A DNA stretch of 31,082 nt, taken from the NCBI GenBank assembly GCA_002344785.1, contig DDUL01000052.1:880-31961 (forward strand), given 5' to 3'. Both the position numbers and the translations under genes were made by a program. Origin of the DNA: Bdellovibrionaceae bacterium UBA2339 (GTDB taxonomy: Bacteria > Bdellovibrionota > Bdellovibrionia > Bdellovibrionales > JAMPXM01). Below the pieces are notes generated by a model. That model made no database searches. It saw only the letters and a list, made by a program, of their open reading frames with translations, and was not told where the DNA came from. Shown here piece after piece: positions 13,860 through 23,350 of the stretch (within the stretch, counting starts at the first letter, position 1; the number at the start of each line of letters is the position of its first letter).

Positions 13860-15629
13860 TCACTCAGCGCTGGCCTGAATTTGATGGAAGCGGAAGTACT
13901 CGCCTTGCTTCGCGAGCAGCTCGTCGTGCCGTCCAATTTCAACGATCTCGCCCTGTTTAAGGACGACGATTCGGTCCGCGCTTCGAATTGTGGAGAGTCG
14001 GTGAGCGATCACGAACACGGTCCGACCTTCCATCAATTCATTGAGACCCTTTTGAACTTCCATTTCACTGACGCTGTCCAGGGCGCTTGTCGCCTCATCG
14101 AGAATGAGGATGGGGGCATCTTTGTAAAACGCGCGCGCAATGCTGATGCGTTGTTTTTCGCCGCCCGAAAGCAGGCCGCCGCGTTCGCCGACTTGCGCCC
14201 GGTAGTCTTGTGGAATTCGCGAAATGAAGTCATGAGCGTGAGCGTGTTGAGCCGCGCGCAGAACGGCGCCTTGATCGCCAACATCGGGATTGCCCTTGCC
14301 GGCGCGAATGTTGGCTTCAATGCTATCGCGGAACAAAAACACGTCTTGGGTGACAAGGGCGATTCTCGATCGAAGTTCGTCGAGGCGAATTTCATTGAGC
14401 GGAATCTCATCGATCGAGATTTTTCCGGAAGTGGGGTCGTAGAATCTCTCAAGCAAATTGACCAAGGTGGACTTTCCCGAGCCACTGGATCCGACAAGCG
14501 CAATCACCTCGCCGCGTTTCACTTCGAGAGACACAGAGCGAAGCACGGGGTCGTTCCCGTAACTAAAGCTCACCCGATCAAAGCTGATCTTTTGCCAGTT
14601 CTCTGGAAAAGCTCGGGGTGTCGATGCCTGGCGAACGCGATCCTGACTTTCGATCAGTCCGAAGATTCGTTCGCTCACGACCAGTGTCTGTTGAACGCGA
14701 ACAAAAGACTCTTGAAGACGCTTGATGGGATTCTGAATTTGTCCGGCGGCGATCAAGAAAGAAATGAAGTCTGAGCCCGAACTTTGCCCGCCGAAAACTT
14801 GTTGGATCACCCAGATCAACAAACCCATGACGAGAATGGAAGCCAAGAACTCATTGATCGGACTGACGGCCTCTTCCCGAGCCACAATCTGATTTCGCTG
14901 TGCCAAGTAGTTCGCCATCGATCGCTTGAGCCTGGCCCCCATCGAGGCCTCAAGTCCGAAAGACTGAATGACGCGAACTCCGTCCAAGTTCTCTTTGATG
15001 TCGGCGGTGACGGACTCCATGGCTTCGCGTGAGGCGTGTCCATACTTTCGCAGGGACCTCGACACTTGCTTGGTGATGAGAACAAAGACCGGCAAGAAGG
15101 CCAGCAGTCCAAGCGTCAGCTTCCAATCCAACCAAAGCATCCAGCCGAGAAGCGCCAATGCAATCAATGGTTCGCGGAGCACATCACCGAAGAAGTTGAG
15201 TCCGGTTTGTAGCACCTGGGTATCGTTGAGGATCCGACTCATCAGTCCACCCGAACCTGAGTCGAATTTTGCATGAAATGAAAGGTTGAGACGCAGCGCC
15301 TGCTCGACACACGAGCGACGGATGTCGCCGACGACGCGTTCATTGATCATAATGAGCGTGCGATAGTGAACATAGCGTGCAAGACCCCAAACCAAATACA
15401 GGACCGGAAATGCAAGAGGCAGAACCCAAACCGAGAACTGCAAGGAGCCGAGTGTGATGACGGAGTTGCGTTCTTCAAACACATTCTGAAACAGTAACTT
15501 GCCGAGGACGGGGAGTGCGGCGTTGCACAAGCTGATGATGCCGCCGAAGAAAAACGCCAACAGAAGCTTTGAGCTGTAGGGCCGAATGTAGGGCCAAATC
15601 TTTCCCAAGGTTTCGAGTACGCGATTCAC
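13860..15629 (-). CDS. msbA: Lipid A/lipid exporter-type ABC transporter, MsbA-like
   Basis: A 589-residue half-transporter with a membrane domain (about residues 1-330, six hydrophobic helices) fused to an ATPase. Visible motifs are Walker A GSSGSGKST (380-388), the signature LSGGEKQRISIARA (487-500), Walker B ILILDEATSALD (507-518) and the H-loop IAHRLST (541-547). Length and layout fit MsbA, which flips lipid A-core across the inner membrane as a homodimer. Closely related lipid or peptide exporters cannot be excluded. The start is GTG at 15629, overlapping the uvrA stop as GTGA, so it is translationally coupled to uvrA. No lpxK gene follows, unlike in enterobacteria. Confidence 0.85.
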   Translation of the reverse strand: MNRVLETLGKIWPYIRPYSSKLLLAFFFGGIISLCNAALPVLGKLLFQNVFEERNSVITLGSLQFSVWVLPLAFPVLYLVWGLARYVHYRTLIMINERVVGDIRRSCVEQALRLNLSFHAKFDSGSGGLMSRILNDTQVLQTGLNFFGDVLREPLIALALLGWMLWLDWKLTLGLLAFLPVFVLITKQVSRSLRKYGHASREAMESVTADIKENLDGVRVIQSFGLEASMGARLKRSMANYLAQRNQIVAREEAVSPINEFLASILVMGLLIWVIQQVFGGQSSGSDFISFLIAAGQIQNPIKRLQESFVRVQQTLVVSERIFGLIESQDRVRQASTPRAFPENWQKISFDRVSFSYGNDPVLRSVSLEVKRGEVIALVGSSGSGKSTLVNLLERFYDPTSGKISIDEIPLNEIRLDELRSRIALVTQDVFLFRDSIEANIRAGKGNPDVGDQGAVLRAAQHAHAHDFISRIPQDYRAQVGERGGLLSGGEKQRISIARAFYKDAPILILDEATSALDSVSEMEVQKGLNELMEGRTVFVIAHRLSTIRSADRIVVLKQGEIVEIGRHDELLAKQGEYFRFHQIQASAE

Positions 15630-18600
15630 AGTTGTGCCTCTCCTTTAAGATATCGACGGAGGTATTGACCCGTCAGACTCTTGGGCGACTTCAGCAAGGC
15701 TTCAGGTGGTCCTTGTGCGACGACGGTACCGCCGCCGCTTCCGGCCTCCGGCCCCAAATCAATGATCCAATCGCTGGCGCGGATCACGTCGAGATTGTGT
15801 TCGACCAAGATCACACTGCCACCAGCCTCCACGAGGCGATGCAAAACAGACATCAGCAATTCAATTTCACGGAAATGAAGTCCAGTTGTCGGCTCATCCA
15901 GAATGTAGAGCGTGTGCCGCTGTTGTGCGCCGATGAATTCACGCGCGATCTTGAGACGTTGGGATTCACCGCCCGACAATGTGCTGGCGCTCTGACATAG
16001 GCGCAAATAGCCCAAGCCGACTTCACGTAAGAAACTCAGCGGCTTGCGAATGGGCGGATGAGCGACAAAGAATTCCATCGCTTCGTCCACGGTCATCTCA
16101 AGAATCTCGTGAATGTTCTTGTTCTTATAGGTGATCTCTAAAATTTCGCGTCGGTACTTCTTGCCGTCGCACGCGTCGCAAATCAAAGTCACATCGTCCA
16201 TGAACATCATGTCGATGACTTCGACACCAAGGCCTTTACATACCGGACATCGCCCTCCGTCGACATTGAGTGAAAATGTGCCTGGAGTATAGCCACGCAA
16301 TTTGGCGTCGGGGGTCGCCGACATCACGTTGCGAATGCCATCAAAGATCTTGAGATAAGTCACTGGGCTGGATCTGGCCGTTTTGCCAATCGGTGACTGG
16401 TCCAAAAACATCACGCCGTGCACATGTTCAAGTCCTTCGAGGTGATCGTAGGCTTGGCCTAATAGATACTCCACGCGAAGCGCCTGCGCGATTGCGGGAT
16501 AAAGGGTTTGGGCGACCAGCGTGGATTTTCCAGAGCCGCTCACGCCAGTGACAGTCACCAATCGATTGAGCGGAAACTTCACGTCGATGTTTTTGAGATT
16601 ATGTCCGCGCGCGCCCTTGAGGGTCAGCGCATAGCGATGATCGTCGATCAAAGTCATTCTGGGCCGCTGTTTGGCGGCGGGGCGCCGGTCGCCCAAATAG
16701 GCGGCCGTCATGGATTGACTGGAGCCAAGAAAGCTCGCGCGATCACCGGCAAACACGACTTCGCCGCCGAGGTGTCCCGAGCCCGGGCCCATCTCGATCA
16801 CTCGATCTGAATTTTGAATCACGTCATGGTCGTGTTCCACCACCACCAGCGTGTTGCCAAGTGCATTGAGCTTTTTGAGGATGCCAATCAGTCTGTCATT
16901 GTCGCGTGGATGCAAGCCCACCGTTGGCTCGTCCAACACATAAAGTGTCTGTGATAATCCCATTCCGAGTTGCTTGGCCAAATTGAGTCGTTGGTACTCA
17001 CCACCGCTGAGAGTCTTAGTCGGACGATCAAGGGTGAGATATTCAACACCGACTTCGACCAAGAACTGCAGACGCGATGACAACTGTCGAAAGACTTCAC
17101 CGGCCAACTCGCTTTGCATTTTGCTCAGCTTGAGGTCGCGGATGAAGTGATGCAATTCACCGAGGGTGAGTCGTGACAACTCGTCGAGAGACTTTCCGCC
17201 AACACGAAAGAGGGCGACCTCAGGCTTAAGACGTGAACCATGACAAGTGTGACAAGGCAGAGGCGACTTGAAGCGCGATAGAAACACGCGCACATGCATC
17301 TTGTACTTTTTGGTTTCGAGGTACTCGAAAAAACCCGTCACGCCATACCATTTCCCATCTCCGTTCCAGATCTTTTCGCGCTGAAGTTGGGGCAGGCGAA
17401 GCCATGGGGTGTTCACGTCGATGCCGGTCTTCTTGCAGTAATCAAACAGCTGCCGTCGGTCATAAGCCGCCGAGGGCATGGAAAACGGACTGAGGGCGCC
17501 TTCCTTGAGTGTGAGCTGGGGGTTGGGGATGATTTTGGCTTCATCGAGTTCAAGACGATTGCCGAAGCCATTGCACGCGGAGCAGGCGCCGATCGGTGAA
17601 TTGAAACTAAACAAGGCCGTACTCGGAGAGGGGAAAGTGAAGCCACACTGTTGGCAGCGAAGGTCTTCGCTGAGCATCAACTGCGTGCCGGTGGTGTCGC
17701 GAAACTCAACCCTTCCGGCCGATAAGTTCGAGTTGTATTTCAGCGACGCTGCGTAGGCCTGTTGAACTGAATCTGCGATTCGCGCCGCATCTTCTTCGCG
17801 AAATGCGACGCGATCGATGACGATGTAAAAGTCGTGAGCGGGAATGGTCTTCGCTGAATCCGTCGGCTTGAGTTCGACGATTTCGAATTCAGCTGGCGCT
17901 GATTCGGGTTGGCACTTCGGCAGTCCGACTGATGCCGTGGCCACCAACTGACTGAGCGACTCAGTCGCATTTGCGCCCTCGCTGTTGTCAGAAGCATTTG
18001 CCTCTTCGGCCTGATCTTCTGGTTCAGCTTTGCGACGAGCGACCTTCTTGGAAGTCGCCTTGGCTGTTGATTTCGGATCGCGCAAGAGAGCTGCGGACTT
18101 TGCCGATTTTTTCTTCGGCACAAGCAGCCGCAGATAGCCGTCTTGCAATAGGGCTTGAAGTAGAACAGTCGCGTTGGGTCGATCCTCGTGGCTCAAGACG
18201 GGCGCGAGAATATAGCCGCGTTGCCCGCCGAGCTTTGCGAGCGCTTGCCGAGTGGCCTCGGTCGGGGATTCTTTCTGCACTCCAAAGCCATAGGTTGGGC
18301 AGTGTGGAAGCCCAATCTTTTCGTACAAGAGTCGCAAGTAATCGATAACCTCGGTTGAAGTGCCGACGGTGGATCGCGAGGTCTTGACGGTATTCTTTTG
18401 TTCGATGGCGATCGCGGGTGGAATATTGCGCACGCTTTCAACGTCGGGCTTGGGAGCCTTTCCCAAAAACTGCCGAGCGTAGCTGGAAAGCGATTCGATA
18501 TAACGCCGCTGGCCTTCAGCATAAAGAGTTTGAAACGCCAAAGACGACTTACCTGAACCGCTGGGTCCACAAACAACAGTGAAAGATCCCAGCGGAATCT

Positions 18601-18682
18601 GCACATCGATGTTCTTGAGATTGTTTTGTTTCACCCCCCAAAGCTCGATGCTTCGAGCCGGGGGCTTCTCGGGCGTCTTCAT
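15626..18682 (-). CDS. uvrA: Excinuclease ABC subunit UvrA
   Basis: A 1018-residue nucleotide-excision-repair damage sensor; UvrA binds DNA as a dimer and loads UvrB. Two ABC ATPase modules are visible: Walker A GPSGSGKSS (39-47) and, in the second half, GVSGSGKSTLV. Signatures are TLSGGEYQRLNLA and TLSGGESQRLKIA, with Walker B LYVLDEPTVGL and LYILDEPTTGL. Zinc motifs appear as CQQC...CSAC and CPVCKG...CDAC. The DQSPIGKTARSSPVTY segment is also typical. The protein is about 75 residues longer than usual because of a low-complexity insert at about 189-272 in the UvrB-binding domain, first Lys/Ala-rich, then acidic. The start has AGGGA just upstream and lies 14 bases after the penicillin-binding protein stop, so no dedicated promoter or LexA box is evident. 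Confidence 0.95.
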   Translation of the reverse strand: MKTPEKPPARSIELWGVKQNNLKNIDVQIPLGSFTVVCGPSGSGKSSLAFQTLYAEGQRRYIESLSSYARQFLGKAPKPDVESVRNIPPAIAIEQKNTVKTSRSTVGTSTEVIDYLRLLYEKIGLPHCPTYGFGVQKESPTEATRQALAKLGGQRGYILAPVLSHEDRPNATVLLQALLQDGYLRLLVPKKKSAKSAALLRDPKSTAKATSKKVARRKAEPEDQAEEANASDNSEGANATESLSQLVATASVGLPKCQPESAPAEFEIVELKPTDSAKTIPAHDFYIVIDRVAFREEDAARIADSVQQAYAASLKYNSNLSAGRVEFRDTTGTQLMLSEDLRCQQCGFTFPSPSTALFSFNSPIGACSACNGFGNRLELDEAKIIPNPQLTLKEGALSPFSMPSAAYDRRQLFDYCKKTGIDVNTPWLRLPQLQREKIWNGDGKWYGVTGFFEYLETKKYKMHVRVFLSRFKSPLPCHTCHGSRLKPEVALFRVGGKSLDELSRLTLGELHHFIRDLKLSKMQSELAGEVFRQLSSRLQFLVEVGVEYLTLDRPTKTLSGGEYQRLNLAKQLGMGLSQTLYVLDEPTVGLHPRDNDRLIGILKKLNALGNTLVVVEHDHDVIQNSDRVIEMGPGSGHLGGEVVFAGDRASFLGSSQSMTAAYLGDRRPAAKQRPRMTLIDDHRYALTLKGARGHNLKNIDVKFPLNRLVTVTGVSGSGKSTLVAQTLYPAIAQALRVEYLLGQAYDHLEGLEHVHGVMFLDQSPIGKTARSSPVTYLKIFDGIRNVMSATPDAKLRGYTPGTFSLNVDGGRCPVCKGLGVEVIDMMFMDDVTLICDACDGKKYRREILEITYKNKNIHEILEMTVDEAMEFFVAHPPIRKPLSFLREVGLGYLRLCQSASTLSGGESQRLKIAREFIGAQQRHTLYILDEPTTGLHFREIELLMSVLHRLVEAGGSVILVEHNLDVIRASDWIIDLGPEAGSGGGTVVAQGPPEALLKSPKSLTGQYLRRYLKGEAQL

Positions 18683-18696
18683 GATGTCCCTACAGT

Positions 18697-21501
18697 TCAG
18701 TTGGCGAGATCTTCTTTGAGGAAATCGCTGTCATCTTTTGAGCCGCCCGACGAAACTCCGCTCAATTCACGAGGCTCAGTTCCGCGAATGAAGGCCTGGG
18801 TGAGAACTTTGCGCGAGCTCACAGAGGCCAGCTTGCCCGTTTCAGCATCGATGTTCGCGATCACAATGCCTGGCGGCTGAGAAAAGTTTTGTCCGGGCTC
18901 ATCGCCATGCGTGGCCTTCATGAACTCCAGCCAGATCGGAAGCGCCGTACGTCCGCCGACTTCGCCGAGGCCCAAACTTCGTTCTTCATCAAATCCCACC
19001 CAGACACCTGTCGCATACTGAGTCGTGTAGCCGACGAACCAACCGTCGAAGTAACCATTCGTCGAGCCGGTCTTCCCGGCGACAGGACGACCCAAAGCGC
19101 GCGCTCGCGCCGCGGTTCCGCCTTCATCATTCACCGTCGACTGCAACAAAGTCGTGGCCACATACGCCGTCTGCGGTGAAATCAACTGATCCGGATCGTC
19201 GAAGAACAACCGCGGTGAAGTGGCGATCGGCAAAGTTTTGTCCTGACCCGGTGTCGCGGACGGATCAGCGATTTCCGGATCCTCGGGAGCGGCCGTGGGC
19301 GCCGCTGTTGGTTCAGGCGCCGCTTCGCCCATGCGTTTTGCGAGGGCCGCCTGCCGCTTTTGCTCAAACTCTTCTTCCATGGGTCCTAAGTCTTTAGCGA
19401 AATACTCATCGAGGCTTAGGCCATCGAGAATCACATTGCCTTGTCGATCAATCACCTTCTCCACGATCTTGGGTCGAATGCGCTTTCCAAGACGTGCGAA
19501 GTGCGAAAAGGCCTTGGTCATTTCGTACAAGGTGACCGAGCTTGAACCCAGACCCAGAGACAAATCTGGATTCAACGGCGAGAAGATCCCGAGGCGCCGC
19601 GCGTACTCAAGGGCCCAGCTGACGCCGATATTCTCGAGGATTTTCACCGTTGGAATGTTGAGAGATTTAGAGAGAGCCGTGCGAAACAGAATGTCGCCCG
19701 AAAACTTTTCGCCGTGATTCGATGGTTTCCACTTCTGCATGTCGCTATCTTGCCCTTCGACATTTGAAGCGTCTCGCCCTTCAAACACCAGCGGTGTGTC
19801 TTGCACGAGTGTTGCGGGCGTGTATCCCTTATCGAGAGCCGCCGCATAGACGATGGACTTGAAGCTGGATCCTGTCTGGCGTTTCGCTTGCAGTGCGCGA
19901 TTGAATTGATTTCGAGCGAAGTCATAGCCGCCGACCATGGCGGCAACTTGGCCCGTCTTCAAATCAAATGAAATCAAAGAACCTTCAACCGCAGGTTCTT
20001 GATCCAATGCCACCTGCGCGTAGTTGTCAAAATTGAGGTGATCGAGCTTGCCGCCCGCTTTGCGGGCCGCCGCGATCTTACCGAGCAAATCTTTGCTTCG
20101 CGGTGAAACAAACTTGTCGCCGGTGATCTTGACCAACACCACGTCGCCGACTTTGAACGCGAGCGAAGGCTTTGCGAGTTTCGGTGCATAGTCCGGGTTT
20201 GAATTGGGATCGGGTTTTCGAGCCCACTCGAAATCTTTCAGATCCATCAAGGCCTGCACATCAGCGAAGCGAACTTCAACAAGGCCTAATCCATCTTCGA
20301 TTCTCGTGATCACGGCTTCGACGATCTGTCCTTTGGTGGCGTAAGGGGGCAAGTTGCTCACGACCCGTTTCTGCGCATCCAGTTTTTGAAAGATCGGCAG
20401 TGCCGCTGGCTTCTCGGCTTTCGCTTCGGTGTCGGCGGGCTTTTCAGGCTCGATGAAACGGACCGGAGCGATCTTGTCTTCCAAGGCCTTCTTGCCGCGA
20501 ACAAAAAAGTTCTCCAATTCTTCGGGCTTTTCAAGCCGTCGAAGTGGACCTCGATAACCTTGACGCTTATCCACAGCACGCAGCCCTTCGCGCACCTGTT
20601 CTTGCGCGGCTTGCTGAGCTTGAAAGTCGATCGAGGTGTAGACCTTGAGGCCTTCATCAAGAACCTTGGCTTCACCGATCTTGGCGACCAGCATTTGTCG
20701 AATCGTCTCCATCACGAAAGGGGCAACATCGCGATAGCTACGATCAATATAGACTTTGACGACCTCGTTGGCCGCAGCTTCGGCCTCAGCCGCCGTGATG
20801 TAGCCCACCTCGGCCATGTTGTTCAGAACTTCACGCTGTCGGCGTTTGGCGTTTTTTGGATTCGCAATCGGCGACCAGTCCGTCGGCCGTTGCGGCAATC
20901 CCGCGATCATCGCGATCTCGGCGAGGGTCAGGTCTTTCAGCTCTTTTCGAAAATAAGTCTCCGCGGCCGCGGCCACGCCGTGCGCGCCTGAGCCGAAGTA
21001 AATCTGATTCAAATAGAGATAGAGGATTTCTTTTTTGCTGAGATGTTCTTCGAGTTGCTTTGCGAGCACGGCCTCGCGCAACTTTCGGGTGAGTGTGCGT
21101 TCGGGGGTCAGAAAAAGTTGCTTGGCCAACTGCTGCGTGATGGTCGAGGCCCCGCGAATTCTTTCGCCTCGGAAACCTTCAAGGAGGGCGCGCGCGATGG
21201 CGAGATAGTTGATGCCTTTGTGTTCGTAGAACTTTCGATCTTCCGTAGCCAAAAAAGCTTCAATGAGTTTTTCGGGAATCTTGTCGATCGGCACCAGCGT
21301 GCGATTCTCGCGCATGAACTCGCCCATGCGTTCGCCGCCTTTGGCATACACTTCAGTGACGAGCAAGGGCTTGTAGTCGTCGACTTTGAAGATCTCGGGA
21401 AGCGCCGAGGTCGCGGATAAAAACATCACGGCGCCGGCGCCGATGATGATCAAGACGGTCGCAATACCAAGCGCAAGTAAACGAGGAAAAAGGCGACGCA
21501 T
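18697..21501 (-). CDS. mrcA: Class A penicillin-binding protein (PBP1a type)
   Basis: A 934-residue bifunctional peptidoglycan synthase anchored by one N-terminal helix (about 8-30). The glycosyltransferase domain (GT51) is seen in ATEDRKFYEHKGINYLAIARA (85-105), GASTITQQLAKQLFL (117-131) and the KEILYLYLNQIYFG segment. An OB-like insert with charged linkers (about 310-480) follows, as in E. coli PBP1a. The transpeptidase motifs are SSFK (545-548, catalytic Ser545), SLN (613-615) and KTG (810-812). A Pro/Ala/Glu-rich linker at about 715-757 interrupts the transpeptidase region before KTG. The start ATG has AGGAG upstream. It is first in a unit continuing into uvrA and the MsbA-like gene. Confidence 0.95.
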   Translation of the reverse strand: MRRLFPRLLALGIATVLIIIGAGAVMFLSATSALPEIFKVDDYKPLLVTEVYAKGGERMGEFMRENRTLVPIDKIPEKLIEAFLATEDRKFYEHKGINYLAIARALLEGFRGERIRGASTITQQLAKQLFLTPERTLTRKLREAVLAKQLEEHLSKKEILYLYLNQIYFGSGAHGVAAAAETYFRKELKDLTLAEIAMIAGLPQRPTDWSPIANPKNAKRRQREVLNNMAEVGYITAAEAEAAANEVVKVYIDRSYRDVAPFVMETIRQMLVAKIGEAKVLDEGLKVYTSIDFQAQQAAQEQVREGLRAVDKRQGYRGPLRRLEKPEELENFFVRGKKALEDKIAPVRFIEPEKPADTEAKAEKPAALPIFQKLDAQKRVVSNLPPYATKGQIVEAVITRIEDGLGLVEVRFADVQALMDLKDFEWARKPDPNSNPDYAPKLAKPSLAFKVGDVVLVKITGDKFVSPRSKDLLGKIAAARKAGGKLDHLNFDNYAQVALDQEPAVEGSLISFDLKTGQVAAMVGGYDFARNQFNRALQAKRQTGSSFKSIVYAAALDKGYTPATLVQDTPLVFEGRDASNVEGQDSDMQKWKPSNHGEKFSGDILFRTALSKSLNIPTVKILENIGVSWALEYARRLGIFSPLNPDLSLGLGSSSVTLYEMTKAFSHFARLGKRIRPKIVEKVIDRQGNVILDGLSLDEYFAKDLGPMEEEFEQKRQAALAKRMGEAAPEPTAAPTAAPEDPEIADPSATPGQDKTLPIATSPRLFFDDPDQLISPQTAYVATTLLQSTVNDEGGTAARARALGRPVAGKTGSTNGYFDGWFVGYTTQYATGVWVGFDEERSLGLGEVGGRTALPIWLEFMKATHGDEPGQNFSQPPGIVIANIDAETGKLASVSSRKVLTQAFIRGTEPRELSGVSSGGSKDDSDFLKEDLAN

Positions 21502-21527
21502 ACGGAGACTCTCCTTTGATCACCAGT

Positions 21528-21546
21528 ACGTTCTCAATATGAACGT
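21528..21546. promoter_or_regulatory. Inverted repeat in the penicillin-binding protein promoter region
   Basis: ACGTTC-N7-GAACGT (21528-21546), a perfect 6-bp dyad 27 bases upstream of the PBP1a-type start codon. The position between gene and presumed promoter fits an operator or a 5' leader stem. Confidence 0.4.
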
Positions 21547-21576
21547 TTGTGTAACCTTGGGAGAGTATCTCGGAGC

Positions 21577-21604
21577 GCGGCGCGCGCACAATCAGGCGCG
21601 CCGC
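21577..21604 (-). terminator. GC-rich hairpin after the coiled-coil protein gene
   Basis: Perfect 9-bp stem GCGGCGCGC / GCGCGCCGC with a 10-base loop, starting 22 bases beyond the stop at 21627 on the minus strand. There is no T-run, so it may slow or end transcription only with Rho, or protect the 3' end. Confidence 0.45.
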
Positions 21605-21626
21605 GGCAACAACCATAGCTTCCTTG

Positions 21627-23231
21627 TTATCGAGTCGTTCGACTGCCGGTCCCGGGCGTGAAGTTGAGGATTTCCGTCGTGCAGAACTCGGCCGGGGCCG
21701 CGCCGCAGTTCTCGGGTTGGCCGTTTGAGGCACGGGGTGGAGTTCGGCACAAACTGCGAAGCGTTGTGAAGCGAGCGGGAACGCTAGAGACGGCTTCGGA
21801 TCGTCTTTGGCCCTCGGATTCAGACATCCGTCCTGCACGACCGGCGCAGCGCTGAGCGCGGGCCCGGGCGTTGCCGGCTTGAGCAGCTTGCGCGGATTGC
21901 TGTTGGGCTTGGCCAAGTTGGTTTTGCAAGTTCTGCTGTTTTTGCATGGCCTCTTGTTGAGCCATCTGCATTCGCTCTTGATTTTGGCGTTGGTTCATTT
22001 CGAAGGTTTCGCGCAGAGTTTGCAGTTGCTGCTGCACGCGGGTGTAGGCCTCTTGTTTTTTGACCTTTGCCGTCTCTTCGAGCTGCTTGAGTTTTTGGAT
22101 GATCTCGAGGCGTTGCTTTTCAAGCATGGCGGATTGATCCGCGACGAGCTTCTCTTCGTCTTTCAATTCATCCTGAGCTTTGTTGATATTGTTTTGCGCA
22201 GCCCGTCCCTCGGGGGAGTGACCGGCCATACATTCGTTGTAGAACGCCGTGTAGTCCGCTTGTCGGGATCGCATGTCTCGCTGCGCGCGGCGACGCTCGT
22301 CTCCGGCAAGGCTCGACATGCTGCCTCGGTTTTGAGGACCTTGATTTCTAGCTTTCAGCCGCGCCTCTTCGGCCACCTGATATTTGGCTTGGGCAGCGGC
22401 GCGACACTGAGCAAGCTGTCCATCGCGCATCCGATTAATGTTCGACTGCAAACGTCGAAGCTTGTCGCGCATTTTCACATACTCAGCATCCATCGCTCGA
22501 TAGGCTTCTTGGGCCTTGTCGAGCGCTTGCGCTTGCTGTCCGTCAATTTCGTCGAGCGTCTTCTTAAGTTGGTCCATCAGCTCGCGCTCTGCTTTGCGAA
22601 AATCCATCGCGGCCTTTTCCATGTCCTGGCGCAGTTCCATTTGCTTTCGTGCGAGCTCGGATTGGACGTCGCCCAGTTGCTTCGTCAAATCTTGAATTTG
22701 TCTCTGATTGTCTCGGCGATCTTGATCGGCTTGGCGCTGTTCTTCCCTGTGATCACGACTTGAGCCCGCATAGAGTTCGGGGCAGGCCGACGCGTCGGTC
22801 GAATCACAGTCTTCATCGTCACCAGTTTCAGCATCGATTCGGCTTTGCGCCTCACGACACTGATCGGCTCGGCGGAAGCAGGATTGAACATTTCTTTCAC
22901 CAATTCTTGTGCAAGCCTCCATGAATCTCTCGTGGGCATTCTGAATATTGGAAACCCATTGCTGGCAGGTGCCAGCTTGTGTGCTTGCTCGAGCGCAAGA
23001 TGCCAAAAAGGTATTGATACATTGCTGACGCGCGTTCGTACCTGCAGTTTCTGCGGCACAGGCGGCTTCGGCGCCGGCTTGATTGCAGGTGTTATTGGCG
23101 AGTGCGGAAGTCTGATGCAGCGGATGGTTCGGATCCGTGACGAAAACAACAACGAGAAGGCTACTGAAAACCACACCTCGCACAGCTGTCGTGAACTTCG
23201 ACACCAAAGTTTTGCTGGAAATGCTTTTCAT
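21627..23231 (-). CDS. Secreted Cys-rich coiled-coil protein of unknown function
   Basis: A 534-residue protein with an N-terminal export signal (hydrophobic VVFSSLLVVVFV, likely cleavage near LANNTC, residue 46). A Cys-rich head (about 48-155) has ten cysteines, among them CNQAGAEAACAAETAG and CIGxxx-like repeats such as ACTRIGERNVQSC. Two long Gln/Glu/Arg/Lys heptad-like coiled coils follow (about 160-280 and 345-450). A Cys-containing tail ends near ENCGAAPAEFC. I count 16 cysteines in all, an even number, consistent with disulfides. No enzyme motif is visible. A copy of the TTGTYTC-N4-TGAGACGC pattern 120 bases upstream links its control to the secreted Gly-rich genes near 4.6-7.5 kb, with which it also shares the 'signal peptide plus NTC...' layout. 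AAGGGGG precedes the ATG with rather long spacing. Confidence 0.75.
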   Translation of the reverse strand: MKSISSKTLVSKFTTAVRGVVFSSLLVVVFVTDPNHPLHQTSALANNTCNQAGAEAACAAETAGTNARQQCINTFLASCARASTQAGTCQQWVSNIQNAHERFMEACTRIGERNVQSCFRRADQCREAQSRIDAETGDDEDCDSTDASACPELYAGSSRDHREEQRQADQDRRDNQRQIQDLTKQLGDVQSELARKQMELRQDMEKAAMDFRKAERELMDQLKKTLDEIDGQQAQALDKAQEAYRAMDAEYVKMRDKLRRLQSNINRMRDGQLAQCRAAAQAKYQVAEEARLKARNQGPQNRGSMSSLAGDERRRAQRDMRSRQADYTAFYNECMAGHSPEGRAAQNNINKAQDELKDEEKLVADQSAMLEKQRLEIIQKLKQLEETAKVKKQEAYTRVQQQLQTLRETFEMNQRQNQERMQMAQQEAMQKQQNLQNQLGQAQQQSAQAAQAGNARARAQRCAGRAGRMSESEGQRRSEAVSSVPARFTTLRSLCRTPPRASNGQPENCGAAPAEFCTTEILNFTPGTGSRTTR

Positions 23232-23350
23232 TGGACGGCGCCCCCTTCAACTGAATTCCTAAAGAGTTTAGCAGCAAGGGCGGTGCCGTTTCTCGTCTCT
23301 TCGCCAAAAAGCTGTGCGCTTCAGGACGGAGGTCCAAGTCGCCCACACAA

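Noticed and set aside
13851..14774. Long plus-strand frame (307 codons) opposite the MsbA-like gene
   Set aside because: It is an antisense shadow of a well-supported ABC transporter gene.
21807..22763. Long plus-strand frame (318 codons) with hydrophobic composition
   Set aside because: It is antisense to the coiled-coil gene; Gln/Glu/Lys codons read backwards give Leu/Phe-rich sequence. No start signal.
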